Source: Saussurea involucrata
Taxonomy: Eukaryota > Streptophyta > Magnoliopsida > Asterales > Asteraceae
Length of the DNA stretch: 64,000 bases
Assembly (NCBI GenBank): GCA_033807775.1
Contig: CM066314.1
Span: 40,772,001-40,836,000 of the forward strand
Direction of reading: 5' to 3'
Every line of letters starts with the position of its first letter. Position 1 is the first letter of the stretch. Shown here piece by piece: positions 21,688-32,714 of the stretch. Under the pieces are notes generated by a model. It saw only the letters and a program-made list of their open reading frames with translations, was not told where the DNA came from and searched no databases. A program made the position numbers and the translations under genes.

Positions 21688-23230
21688 GAGGGAGGTTATA
21701 TTGTTAACCTCCCAAAAGGGTGTTAACTTTGTTAACCTTTTTCAACTAATAAGATTTCACCGTTTAAGTTGATTTGGTTCAACATATTAATTATGGTCCA
21801 AGGTTAAATTTAGTATTTTATAAATAGTTTTTTTGTTAAAGCTTTCAATTGGAGATACAAAATTAATAATTAATGGGGAGTTACAAAATTGATATATGTT
21901 TTCTTAACTTTTTATCAAAATATCTAGGTGTTTTGAGTTTGCTCTCGTTCATCAAAGTCCGTTGCATCGAAGATGGATTTTCGTCGTGATCAAGGCCACA
22001 TTCATCCCGATTTTTTGAATTATTCTTCTAATTCAGCAAGGTTGGACTTTAACGATGGAGGAGCCGGTGTGAATAATGGTTCGACATTCGGAAATACGTC
22101 GCCGGGATTAGTCGATGAAACACAACTCAACACCAATGGCGAAGCGGCGACGCAAAATGGTAGTACCAGCACCGTCGAAATATCCGAACGAAATGAAAAA
22201 GGCTTGATCGATCAGTATTTTTGATAGAGTAGTTGTTTTGTAGAGTAGATTTGATATTTATAGTGTGTGCACGTTTACGAAGATTAAGAATGTAGTTTTC
22301 AACACGAAATTAGTTTCGGTTGTTGTGTTTTGGTTCATGCACGGTCAAAACACCTAAAGGTTCATGTACTCTTATTATATATTAATTCATGAATGTTCAC
22401 CCTATCATTATTGTTCACCACACGTGTCACTCTCTGGAAAATGCATGATTGGTTTATGAATGTTCACCCCCTAACAAAATCCATGAACTAATATAAAACT
22501 ACAGAAGTCTTTGGTTTATACTATTCAAACGATTCTTCTTAGTTCCATGTTGCTATTGGATTTTTTGTTTTTTTTGTTTTATATAAGGTGAATAATACTT
22601 AATTTTGGTGATACCATAACAACCCTTAGCCCAAATCTGGGTTTTATGAAACTATGAAAGAACAAATATGAACAACAAATGTTCATGTTTGTTCATATTT
22701 TGTATCAACTATGAAAGAACAAATATGAACAAACCACGATAACACTCGTACCATTACCCCGTAAATAACAACATACAAAAACTTAATAAACACTAAAACG
22801 AAAACAATAACAGCCCAAACATGACAACCCCTTATTTTGCACTACGATGATCCGTTACCGTCGAATCAAACACGCAATCATACTTGGAACCCTTTTTCGA
22901 CCAATAGGATTTCACCTTTTAAGTTGGTTTGGTTCAACATATTAATTATGGTCCAAGGTTAAATTTGGTACCTTATAAATAGCTTTTTTTTGTTAGAGTT
23001 TTAAATTGGAGTTACAAAATTAATGATTAACGAGGAGTTACAAAAATGTGGGATTTGGTTTTACTAAAATAACCCTGAACACACTTGTTCCTTTGATCTT
23101 TGGTTAATGGACCCATATTGTAATAAATGGTTTACTCACATTTCATCTCAACCACTCGATTTTTGGATCAATGATTATAAATTGGTTAATAAAGTTAATA
23201 CTTTTTTTTGTTAACAAAATAACCCCACCC
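21688..23230. mobile_element. TIR element (~1.54 kb) carrying a small frame and internal direct repeats
   Basis: The left end GAGGGAGGTTATATTGTTAA pairs with the reverse complement of the right end, GGGTGGGGTTATTTTGTTAA, and both ends sit in TATATA runs. Inside are two direct repeats of about 155 bp (21736-21888 and 22891-23045) that share TAATTATGGTCCAAGGTTAA. Between them lies an 83-codon frame. No transposase is seen, so it is non-autonomous; the superfamily is not assigned. Confidence 0.55.
21973..22224 (+). CDS. Small unrecognised reading frame inside a TIR element (83 codons)
   Basis: Begins MDFRRDQGHIHPDFLNYSS and ends LIDQYF, then TGA. It is hydrophilic, rich in Asn, Gly and Ser, with no domain I recognise. 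GC content and codon texture look more gene-like than the AT-rich surroundings, so it may be a first exon captured from a host gene by the surrounding TIR element. There is no evidence that it is expressed. Confidence 0.3.
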   Translation: MDFRRDQGHIHPDFLNYSSNSARLDFNDGGAGVNNGSTFGNTSPGLVDETQLNTNGEAATQNGSTSTVEISERNEKGLIDQYF

Positions 23231-23450
23231 TATATATATATATATATGAAAACTATATTGAATTTTATGAGATGGAATAGCATATTTATGAAAGATGACG
23301 AGTATGTAATTCATTTGGTGAATATTTGTTACCAAATGATGATCATGTTCTTTTCTTATTAAAAACAACTTTAATTTAAAACCATAATATCAAAACCAAA
23401 TTAGGGCTTATATCGTTTTTCAAACTTTTTTTGCTCCACACATGATTTAA

Positions 23451-23485
<35 letters not shown>

Positions 23486-26400
23486 TACTTATATATGCAT
23501 TTACATCAATGTCATAAAGACATCCTTTTATGCACAAGGTACTACAAATTTATGCATAAAATGTTGAAAACTCTTAAGTGCACCTCATGAAGCATATTGT
23601 ACAAGTGGTCTCATGCAAAGGTTTTAAAATTCGGGTTACACGACACGGCCCATACCTATGTTCACTTTCTCACAGTACAAGGCTATACAGCCCTACGTTG
23701 ACTCTCATGCCTGCACTGTTTGGGAAGCTTTCACACGCCAAAAACAGCCATACTTCTTCTACCATACCTCGTACTTCTTCTTCTTCTTGCATGCCAGGTT
23801 GGATATAAGTCAAGAGCTTCAGAGATAAATCACTTCTACCATACCTCATACTTCTTCTTCTTGCAAGCCATGTTGATCGATTTCAAATTGAGGCTTACTT
23901 TATTCTCGTGTTTTGTTACTATCCAGGAAGCACAAAGAACATTGCTATTCAGGTAATTTATATATGTTTTAGGGTTTCTAATCTCAAACTTTGATGCCCC
24001 AAGGGTTTCTTGCACATAATGTTTTAGGGTTTCTAATCTCAAAATTTGTTTCCTGTTTTCTCGATTTTTCTTCTTTTTTGTTCAGGCATCACATACTCTG
24101 CTTTTCTCTTTTTATTTCTCAAGTTATGCATCTATATTATGTAGCAAATATGCCATACAGATTTGAAGCTTGATAATAATCTTTTAGATGGGTGTTTTAC
24201 ACAGCGACTGAAATTTTGTGATTTTGGCTACTACAAGGTATCATCTATTCATAGTTAATATTATTTTGTAAACTAAATCCATATATAATTTGTAATCTTG
24301 GCGATTCAAAGGCTTTTCGAAGACATGCACTGTGTTATTATTTCGGTGATATGGAGCTGATTTTTTTGTGGTTTGTTATCATTTGAGATGCACTTCAGGT
24401 GTTTGATATAATGTCTTATTTTTTTTGTTCAGTGCATTTGCTGGAGGTTTCTATGTTTCTGTTATACGAGCTTATTGATCTCGGTGGTGATTCAAGTCCC
24501 TATGTCAGAGTCATTTCCATCTCTTTATTTTGTCCATGGTAAGATCTCCATCCCTCTATTTTGGTCTTGGTAAGACTGGTGACAATAAACTGATTAGGAT
24601 GAGATTTTAAAGATTTCAGGAACCGGGGGATCGATTCTGTAGGTTTGTTTTTTATAATCCTTTGGTTTGTATGCACATATTTTGTAAGCTTGATTTGGAC
24701 GTTGATATTGGTTTCTACAACCAACCGGTGAAACCATAGATGAAATGAAAGCAACAACATGGCTACAGGTATGAACTATATATTTAGTACGTTTCTCACA
24801 ATCTGCATTTCATATGTATTAATCAACATTCTTATTTACAGAGCAGGTAGGATCCTTGTAACATATTTTTTGTTTTGTTAATGTTACAAATTTTTTTGGA
24901 TGTTTTTTCTACTTTTATCTAAATTGGATTGAAGCAGTTCAGTGTTCAATATAACCTCTAGAACTCTATCTGTTTCTCGGTATAATTCACGATCAAGCAA
25001 GCCCAATGCTCATGTTTGTACTTGATATAAATTACTGTAAGGGATGGATTTATGAATTGACTATTAATATCATGGAAATAATGATTTAATTATTATTTTT
25101 TAATGTAACCCTCATGTTGTTCCTCCACTAGAAAAAATTGTTGCTGACGTTCAAGAACCTGCACAATAATCAAATTGTCAGCTTCATTGATGATGAAACC
25201 CTTTAGTTAGTATAAGGGACTCTGCTCAATTATTGATTTGAGCCTTGTGGTACCGTATGAAATGATAAGATTTATTTGTTTTCAAGTGATAAAGAGGTTT
25301 TTTATGTGATTGTAATGTTTAATGGCCTGTCACGAGGATCAGTTCAAGAGCTTTCATGTCACGCCTCTAAACCTTGTAAATTCTTTGATATGGAATTTTG
25401 TGATACATTCAGTAGCAAAGCACGAAAGACCTGATCTGACATGTTCGGTTACTTTATCATCAATATTTTGCAGAGTGGGATAATCACACAATGCTGGTAG
25501 GGTTGCCGAAGATGATCTGCATCGTGTTAAATTTACTGTCCAGACATCGGTTAAGAATGTTATAGGCGAGATCATACTCTTCCATTTTGTACAATTTTCT
25601 CATTAGAAGTTGAATTTACTGGTTTGCAACATCTAAAATATGTGTGGCTATATCATACTTCAATCGGTTGTACTTACTTCCTGTTCTACAAAATCTAAAA
25701 TATTACTTTTGATATTTGGAAATGCATTCTTGGGCCTTGTGAGGTTTTTGAGAAAAGGCAAGTTGGAGCCGAACGTTTCAACATTTGAATGGTGGTGTTC
25801 TTTTGCACATTTGGAAGTCCTCTCTTCTGATTTTTTTTTTACTTCCTTATTTACCTACTGGTCCAATAAGTTATAAATAATATACAATTATTATTTTTTT
25901 TGTCGAAGAACCAAGAAGGTGAAACCCAGAAGGTATTAGGATATAGTGAAAAGACATTTTAGTGGGCTTGGTTAATTATCTTAGAGGGTGAATATGAAGG
26001 TGAAATCTAGAAGCAGCGAAATTTTACTTAAGATATAAGGTCATGATTATTCATTGAATTTTACACATGGTGGGTGCATTTTTGTGTTATGGTATCACAT
26101 AAACCATTTGGAGAGTCTGGTTGAAACACGTGTGTATGGTTCGGTTGTTTTTTATTGTTCATCTGAGGTGGTGGGCTCAATGGATTAGAAGTTTAAAATT
26201 GGCTGTTGTCTTTGTTGTCTTTTTTTTTGCAGGAGAAGTGTCTTTGCTTGGGAGTTAGAACGTAGACGAAGGGGTTAGGAGGAGATTGACTTAAATGCAC
26301 ATTAAGTTCCCTTTTCTTCGTTTCTTTGAGTTCATTTTATGCTTTGATTTATTCTTTTTTCCCTTTGTTTTTGGTGTGGTTTGAGTAATAAATCTTCATT

Positions 26401-28394
26401 TTGCTGTTATGATTTTATTTACAGATATTCATTTATTCTTCGATCTTTGCTTAACTTATAAATCGTCAATGTTCTTTAGTGGAGGGAATATATCAACTTA
26501 TATTGCGTTGGTGGCCAAAAACATGTTTATGTTTCTCCCAAAGCATCAAGGTATGTTTATCAAGGTTAAAAAGAATGAGTTTAGAATGGAACATGAACTT
26601 GGGTATTATCTGTGCACTTTATTGTTTATACTAGAAGTTAATCTCACTTCATCTTCAATTTCGTTAGTTTCCGATTTCCAGCTGTGAAAAAGCCATCCCT
26701 GCTCACTTCGTTCGATATGATGATTTTCAGTCGTGAAGTACTAAAAGATGAAGACATGATGTTATTCGTTCATTCGATATGGTAATTATTCAATTATTCA
26801 TCATGCATTTGTTAATTCTTGATTTGCATAGTTGCTTTGCTTCTTAAAGTTCTGATGATCACTTGGGAATTCGATATAGTGTGTTCTGCATATGGGAACT
26901 TATAAACTAAGTGGCTAAGTTTTATTTCAAATTTAAGACATGTTGGGAGGTTAGTAAGCTTTCAGCTTCTGATGGTTTTGTCGTGTGCTTTTATATTTGA
27001 TCACTTAGATTTAGCTAAATTGTGCACATGAAAAGGCTTGAAAATGTTGTGTTTGTTTGATTTTGAGGCCAACTATTTTTTGAACCATCTGATAGGGCAA
27101 CGGTACGTAATGCATTTTCCCGATTTATTCGTTAATATTATTAGTTAATAATGGAGGCATTGACGAAGGTTCATTTCTATAGTCAATGGACCTTGTACAA
27201 TTTTAGGACAGCTTATATGAATTTTTGTTTGGTTATGCAAGCATTCAAATTTTAGTGAAATATATTGATTTTGGAGTTCAACAGGTTGTGTAGCACGATC
27301 ATAGAAGGTTGTACCATATTCTTGAATTATTCATCACCGGGATCGCTAATAATCTTTCATCAACATTTTGAATGGGATTTTGGAAACACTTAACTTTATC
27401 ATTGTTATGTGTGCACTGATGAAACTATCGTTTCAAGGTTTGTGTTTGGCAATGTCAAGCTTTACATTTAATTTTTAACAATTTAAAAATATTTAAATCA
27501 CCATTGCCTAATTTGATAGGGATTCCATCTTCGAAGTGAGGTCTACAGGTTTACTGCGATTGATTATTTGTCTCTAATTCTTGATTTTTGTTTCCTTTTT
27601 TCCACTGTATCTATTTGTTATTGTTGTTGGCTAGGGTTAGGGTCTTCGGTTAGGTTATCTATAAATGTTTCATAATGAATCGAATGAGGTTCGTACCGAA
27701 AGTGGACCTGTAGATAAAAACATTGGACATTAGAATTTATAGTTGGTTTTCTTTGTCTCATGAATCAAACCGACCTAAGGGTTGTTTTGCCATCTGTTTG
27801 GTCGAACCAGAGATGTCCATGGGATGTTTATGTTCTGTCCAATAGGCCCATCAATGACTGTTTTGTAGTTCTTGCTCAAGCTCATGGGAAATTTGGATTT
27901 ATATTTATAGAACCTTTGCATCCCGTCGCATTGCCACTTGATGAAAGCGAGGGGTGTTAAAAAACAACCGAGAAACCGAGCTGAGCTGTTCGATTTGAAC
28001 CGAGTAAACCAAAAAATATGAAAATCGAAAAAAACCCGGGTATTCACCGGTCTTGTATGGTTTTGAAGTTTAGGTACCCACTGGGTGATATTTTATGTGT
28101 ACAAGTTTTTTAAACTCTTTGATCAAAAAGGTTGATTATCGACAACCGTGATTGTCTCATATGGAACCCACCCCTAGGAACCACAAACTTAGGAAACATT
28201 TCAAAGTTGACTAAGCGCCTGAGGCTAGCAGAAGGATTCAAGCCCATACCTTGCATGATTCGAACTTGAACATGTTGTGTATTGAGAAAAAAGTCACTCA
28301 ACCCCTCTGTCAAACTCGGGAGCTTTTCATTTTTCATTTTGCGCTAAAAATTTCACACCTTTCTCATCCTGTGCATTGCACGGGTACACTACTA

Positions 28395-28395
<1 letters not shown>
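23231..28395 (+). mobile_element. Non-coding region ending in a Helitron-like 3' terminus
   Basis: No credible gene across 5 kb. The right end has a short hairpin (CCTGTGCA / TGCACGGG) about ten bases before CTAG (28392-28395), followed by T; this is the arrangement of plant Helitron 3' ends. The 5' end is not established. A candidate lies after the TA run near 23483 (ACTACTTATATATGC). Small tandem duplications occur at about 23755-23805/23831-23872 and 23968-23993/24022-24047. No Rep/helicase was found, so any Helitron here would be non-autonomous. The element could be much shorter than stated. Confidence 0.35.

Positions 28396-28459
<64 letters not shown>
28396..28459. repeat. TA then GA microsatellite
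   Basis: A (TA)n run followed by a (GA)n run directly between the Helitron-like end and a foldback MITE. Confidence 0.85.
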
Positions 28460-28465
<6 letters not shown>

Positions 28466-28725
28466 TTCATAGGAAAACCTCAAAAAAATGAAAAGCTGAA
28501 GAACACCCTAATAGTTTTTCATCTACACGTTATGCACTTGTGCATACAAGTAAGTTAAGTTGTTTTTTGGGTTTTATGCACAAGTGCATCATGCATTTGT
28601 GCACATATGCACGTGTGCATGTTACAAATTACATGTATGCACAAGTGCATACCGTCCAGATGGAGGGCTACCAAAGTGTTCCTTAGTTTTCCGTTTTTTT
28701 GAGGTTTTCTCCTGAACCTGACCCT
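28460..28725. mobile_element. Foldback MITE, copy 1 (Mutator-like family)
   Basis: The left end GGGAGGTTCATAGGAAAACC pairs with the reverse complement of the right end, AGGGTCAGGTTCAGGAGAAA and onwards into ACCTC. Pairing extends through TGCACTTGTGCATACAAGTA, so most of the element can fold into one hairpin. Copies 2 and 3 are at 38853-39098 and 39701-39912; copy 3 has a 10-bp target duplication. Confidence 0.75.
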
Positions 28726-28727
28726 TA

Positions 28728-29913
28728 GGGGTTTAATCAAATAAGAACTATTTTGTTTGTGGTAACTGTAAGAACCAATGTGAGCCACTCATTTAAGAAA
28801 TTTATTTTTATTATTAATTAAATACTAAAGGGTAATTTAGTCATTTAAATGCTTTTGACAACTCATGAATCTCTCTCATATTATTTCCAAATCTCACGCA
28901 TTCATATCAATCAACCCTAAAAATTGGTTGCTCTCTTTTCTTCTCCCTCAATCTCACCTTCGCCGGCAGCCGCCCACTTCCACCACAGCCGACAGCCGCC
29001 CACCTTCACGGCCGACAGCCATCGCCGGTCCCCGGCTTCAGCAATCCACCTCCCTCTCTCTCGTCCACCTCCCTCCTTCCGCCTCCCTCTCTCTCGTCAG
29101 CACCTCCCTACGCATCCCTCTCTCATTCCGCCTCCCTCTCTCTCGTCTGCACCATCGAGAGGAGAAGAAAGAGTGGACGGCGCCTGGTGGTGGCTACTGG
29201 CGGCGGCTGTGGTTTTCACGAGAAGAAGAAGGTGAGAATCCACCGGCAGAGCAAATGTCCGGCGAGGTGTCGCAATATTACTGGTGGGGATGGAAATGGT
29301 GTTTTGGTCTACACCACCACCGCCAATAGATCTGGGCATGACAAGGGGTGTCACAACAATGGGTATCACAATGTTTGTATTTTGTATGTATTTTGTATAT
29401 TACATTTATTTTACAATGGGTATCACAATGTTTATCCTCTTTATTTTATTGTTTTACAAAGGGTATCACAGTTGGTATCACCTTAGTATCATAGTTGGTA
29501 TCACAGGGTATCACAGTGATATCACACATGGGGTATCACATTTGGTATCATAATGGGGTATCACAATGGGTTATCGTAATTGGTATCACATTATCACAGC
29601 GGTATCACAATGGGTTATCGCAATCGGTATCGTATGTATTTTGGATATTGCATGTATTTTGGGTATCACAATGGTATTTATGTATTTTAGGTATCACAAT
29701 GCCTATTGTATGTATTTTATGTATCATGTGTATGCTGTGTTAACCGAGAGGAGAGAGGAGAGAGGATATTTTTAAAATACCAAAATGCCCTTTAATTTAA
29801 ATTTTAAATAAAATTACCAAAAATAATAATTTCCTAATTTATTGCTTAATATGTGGCTCATATTGGTTCTTACAGTTACCACAAACAAAATAGTTCTTCC
29901 TTGAATGGCCCCC
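28728..29913. mobile_element. TIR element (~1.19 kb) with GGTATCACA minisatellite
   Basis: Terminal inverted repeats of about 60 bp: both ends read inward as GGGG..., then AAGAACTATTTTGTTTGTGG and TAACTGTAAGAACCAAT.TGA. No transposase. A CT-rich segment gives a Pro/Ser-rich frame at 28865-29329 that looks like low-complexity sequence or a captured exon end, not a gene. The right half is a degenerate minisatellite. It abuts MITE copy 1 on the left and a TA run on the right. Confidence 0.65.
29340..29720 (+). repeat. Degenerate minisatellite built on GGTATCACA
   Basis: At least a dozen occurrences of GGTATCACA or near variants at irregular spacing, often as AATGGGTATCACAATGG, mixed with TGTATTTTG units. 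Translations of this stretch are repeat artefacts. Confidence 0.8.
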
Positions 29914-29924
29914 TATATATATAC

Positions 29925-29944
<20 letters not shown>

Positions 29945-29955
<11 letters not shown>

Positions 29956-30180
29956 CTTGAGATCATGTGAGACCAGACTATTTCCATGAGACCAAAAAAT
30001 TAATACTAAACCTTCACAGCAAAAGACTGTGAAGCTACTGTGGTAAACCTTCACAGTGTTTTTGCTATGAAGGTTCGCTGTTTTTCTTACCTTCACAATG
30101 AATCACTGTGAAGGTTTAGTGTTAATTTTGTGGTCTCACGGTCTCACGAAAACAAGTTGGTCTCACGTGAACCCAACCCT
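29945..30180. mobile_element. MITE with GTGAGACCA inverted ends
   Basis: The left GACTTGAGATCATGTGAGAC and the reverse complement of the right end, GGTTGGGTTCACGTGAGACC, form the ends, both flanked by TATATA. The inside repeats ACCTTCACAG / CTGTGAAGGT in both directions several times, giving a compound hairpin. Confidence 0.6.
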
Positions 30181-31158
30181 ATATATAGGGTGAGTTCAAA
30201 TAAAAACGAAATTTGGTTATAACTGGGGAACAAAATAGAGCGCTTCACATATCTCCGGGTGTCCACATTCATTATGTAAACCGGTTTACAACATGTATAC
30301 AATGGGTATCTCAATTAAGGGTGTTCATCCAAACCGCACAAACAGTTCACACAACATCGCAAAGTGCGGTTTTAGGGAATTTATGGTGCATTTTGCGGTT
30401 TGCATTTGTACCAAACCGCACTATGTGGTGCAGTTTGCGGTTTTGAGTTTTCAAACTACGGTTCAAACTGCACCGCATATTTTGTATATTTTTAAAATTT
30501 TAATTATATATATTTATAACATATATATATATAATATATATAGAGTTGGCACTTTATCCTATTGAAACTCTTTATTTTTTTAGACTATTTCTTAAGACTA
30601 TTTTTTATTATGCAATATCTGTTTGTGAATCTAATATATTCAAGCTCTATATTTTTTGGATTACGGTCATTTAATCACCGATTTTATAATATATTTTTAA
30701 ACATATAATTTTTTGGATTGTACGTATAATAACTTTTGTAAATTTGACTTAAAATTTTAATTAAAGGACATTTTAGGTATTTTAGAAATCTTATCTCTCA
30801 TCTCTCCTTTATTCAACCTCCGACCTCCGACGAACTTATTATGGCAAACACCAAGTAAACAAAAGATAAACAGTGTGATACCTAAAAAATATTGGCACTG
30901 CTAAAATAAAGATACATACATACGAACCTCGGTGTTGGGTTGCGGCGAGAAGGAAATTTATGATGAGAAGAGTCATAAAGGATACCCACCAATAGATCTA
31001 TCGTAATCGAATATCAACACTAATGAGATGCACCAAGATGCATTGAATCAATTGCATTCTTAAGCGCAATTCATGGGTTGTTTTGAGATTACAAGTGATC
31101 AAGGGTCCAAATATTTTCTTACGTTTCTCACCTTAACTTTTTTCTCACACGATCCTTC

Positions 31159-31191
<33 letters not shown>
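30181..31191. other. AT-rich intergenic sequence with a degraded hAT-like piece
   Basis: No gene found. At about 30313-30480 the sequence repeats AACCGCA/TGCGGTT motifs in both orientations, as in the subterminal regions of plant hAT elements; only the left end (GGGTGTTCATCC) is recognisable. The rest is AT-rich with TA runs at 30505-30542 and 31168-31191. Confidence 0.4.
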
Positions 31192-31435
31192 GGTGGGTTC
31201 ATACGAGACACTATCTATTTGAGAAAACACGAGAACAGCCATATCACATGATTTTACACTGAAACCACATACAAAATCATATATGATTTACGCGACTTTG
31301 CCCCACGACTTAAGTCGTGGACAAAGTCACCCACGTACATTTTTCAATCATTAATGTAAAATCACATACGATTTTGCACATGATTTATTATTCTCATATT
31401 TTTTAAGTAGTTAGAGTTCTCATTTGAACATTCCT
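31192..31435. mobile_element. Foldback MITE in a TA microsatellite
   Basis: The ends GGTGGGTTCATACGAGA and, reverse complemented, GAGGAATGTTCAAATGAGA are flanked on both sides by TATATA runs. The centre is a near-perfect hairpin (GACTTTG.CCCACGACT / AGTCGTGGACAAAGTC), and AAAATCATATATGATTT-type palindromes lie beside it. Confidence 0.55.
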
Positions 31436-31535
31436 CTATATATATATATATATAAATATTATTTTATGAAAATAAATTAAATGCTTGAATTAAAAGAAGG
31501 GAAATTAATTGAAATAACATTTTTTGTTTGTGATT

Positions 31536-32290
31536 TAACCTCTTAGCCACATTCTCTCCCATTTTACAGAAATAGCACCACCTCCATAATATACTAGGTT
31601 CGTAATTACGAACCTAGCTACACAATATAATAAAGTTACACTTAACACCCCTGTCTTCTAAAACAATAGTTCGCAATTACAGACTTGGCCCCTGCACTTT
31701 ACATATTATACGCAGTTTCGCAATTTTGAACCTATATTTTTGCGGACCTACACTTGTCTACTCCTGGTGAATCTCTAATCCACTCTTACTTGTTGACCAT
31801 ATCTAGATCCATTCTGTAACTAATTTTAATTAAACAAGTTAATGCGTAACATACAATACAGACATTACAATGTTTTTTTCTAAAATTATAGATATGTATT
31901 TTAAAAGATCAAAAAAAATTCGAAACCTTTTGCGGGTCGGACCAAGAACAAGTCTGCAATTGCGGACCTGGGTCAAAACTATTGAACTAAAACATAATTA
32001 TTGAACATTAAGAAAATATAGTAACAAAATTATTGAGCTAAAACATATAGAAAGGGTTAAAGAAAACTTACTTCATGAGCCATTGAGAAAGGTTGCGAAG
32101 ATACTGAAGTGGAAAATCGGGTTGTAGGGAGAGTTCAGGGGCCAAGTCTGTAATTATGAACCTAGGTTTTAGTGGACAGGGGTGTTAAATGTAACTTTTT
32201 TGTCGTGTAGTTAAGTTCGTAATTACGAACCTACTATATTATAGACGGTGTTATTTCTGTAAAATGACAAAGAATGTGACTAATAGATTA
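31536..32290. mobile_element. TIR/foldback element with ~160-bp inverted repeats
   Basis: 31536-31697 and 32131-32290 are inverted copies sharing CATTTTACAGAAATA.CACC, AGGTTCGTAATTACGAAC, AACACCCCTGTC and CAGACTTGGCCCCTG. It is 755 bp with no coding. The long inverted repeats suggest a Mutator-like or foldback element. Its right end touches the Tourist-like MITE at 32292. Confidence 0.7.
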
Positions 32291-32291
32291 A

Positions 32292-32714
32292 GGGAGTGTT
32301 TGGGATTGCTTATTTAAAATGCTTATTAGCTTATTCCGATATAGTACCGATAATAAACAATTTTTAGTGTTTGGATGAGAATAAAAGAAAACTGCTTATA
32401 GCGGTTTGGCACCTCTAACAAGGAGTTTTTGATAAGTCATTTCATTTTAACTTATTAACTTATTTAAAACAATTTATCAATTTTTTTGTTATGTTACATG
32501 TATAAGCAATCCCAAACACCTCCTAATTTTTTTTTTTTTTGAAAGGGACACCTCCTAAATAATAACTTATTATCTTCTTACGTTTTGATATCACTATAAG
32601 CTAATTCAAACATTTTTTATAAAACTCCAATATAACACCACATCAGCTAATAAACACTTTTACATATAAGTATAAGTTGTTTTAAATAAGTAATCTCAAT
32701 TCTCAAACACCACC
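32292..32714. mobile_element. Tourist-like (PIF/Harbinger) MITE, TSD TAA
   Basis: The left end GGGAGTGTTTGGGATTGCTT and the reverse complement of the right end, GGTGGTGTTTGAGAATTG, are flanked by TAA on both sides (32289-32291, 32715-32717). A second internal match to the end (AAGCAATCCCAAACACC, about 32504-32520) suggests an internal duplication or nested copy. Confidence 0.65.
32516..32558. repeat. Tiny poly(T) insertion flanked by an 11-bp duplication
   Basis: ACACCTCCTAA occurs at 32516-32526 and 32548-32558. Between the copies are 14 T residues and GAAAGGG. This has the form of a very 5'-truncated retroposed tail in reverse orientation. Confidence 0.5.

Noticed and set aside
27760..27960. 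66-codon frame before the Helitron-like end
   Set aside because: No domain, no splice-compatible neighbours, and the opposite strand is open as well.
28865..29329. 154-codon Pro/Ser-rich frame
   Set aside because: Low-complexity CT-rich sequence inside a TIR element, open in more than one frame, with no recognisable domain.
29187..29775. Overlapping frames through the GGTATCACA repeats
   Set aside because: Open only because the repeat lacks stops; all are periodic translations of the minisatellite.
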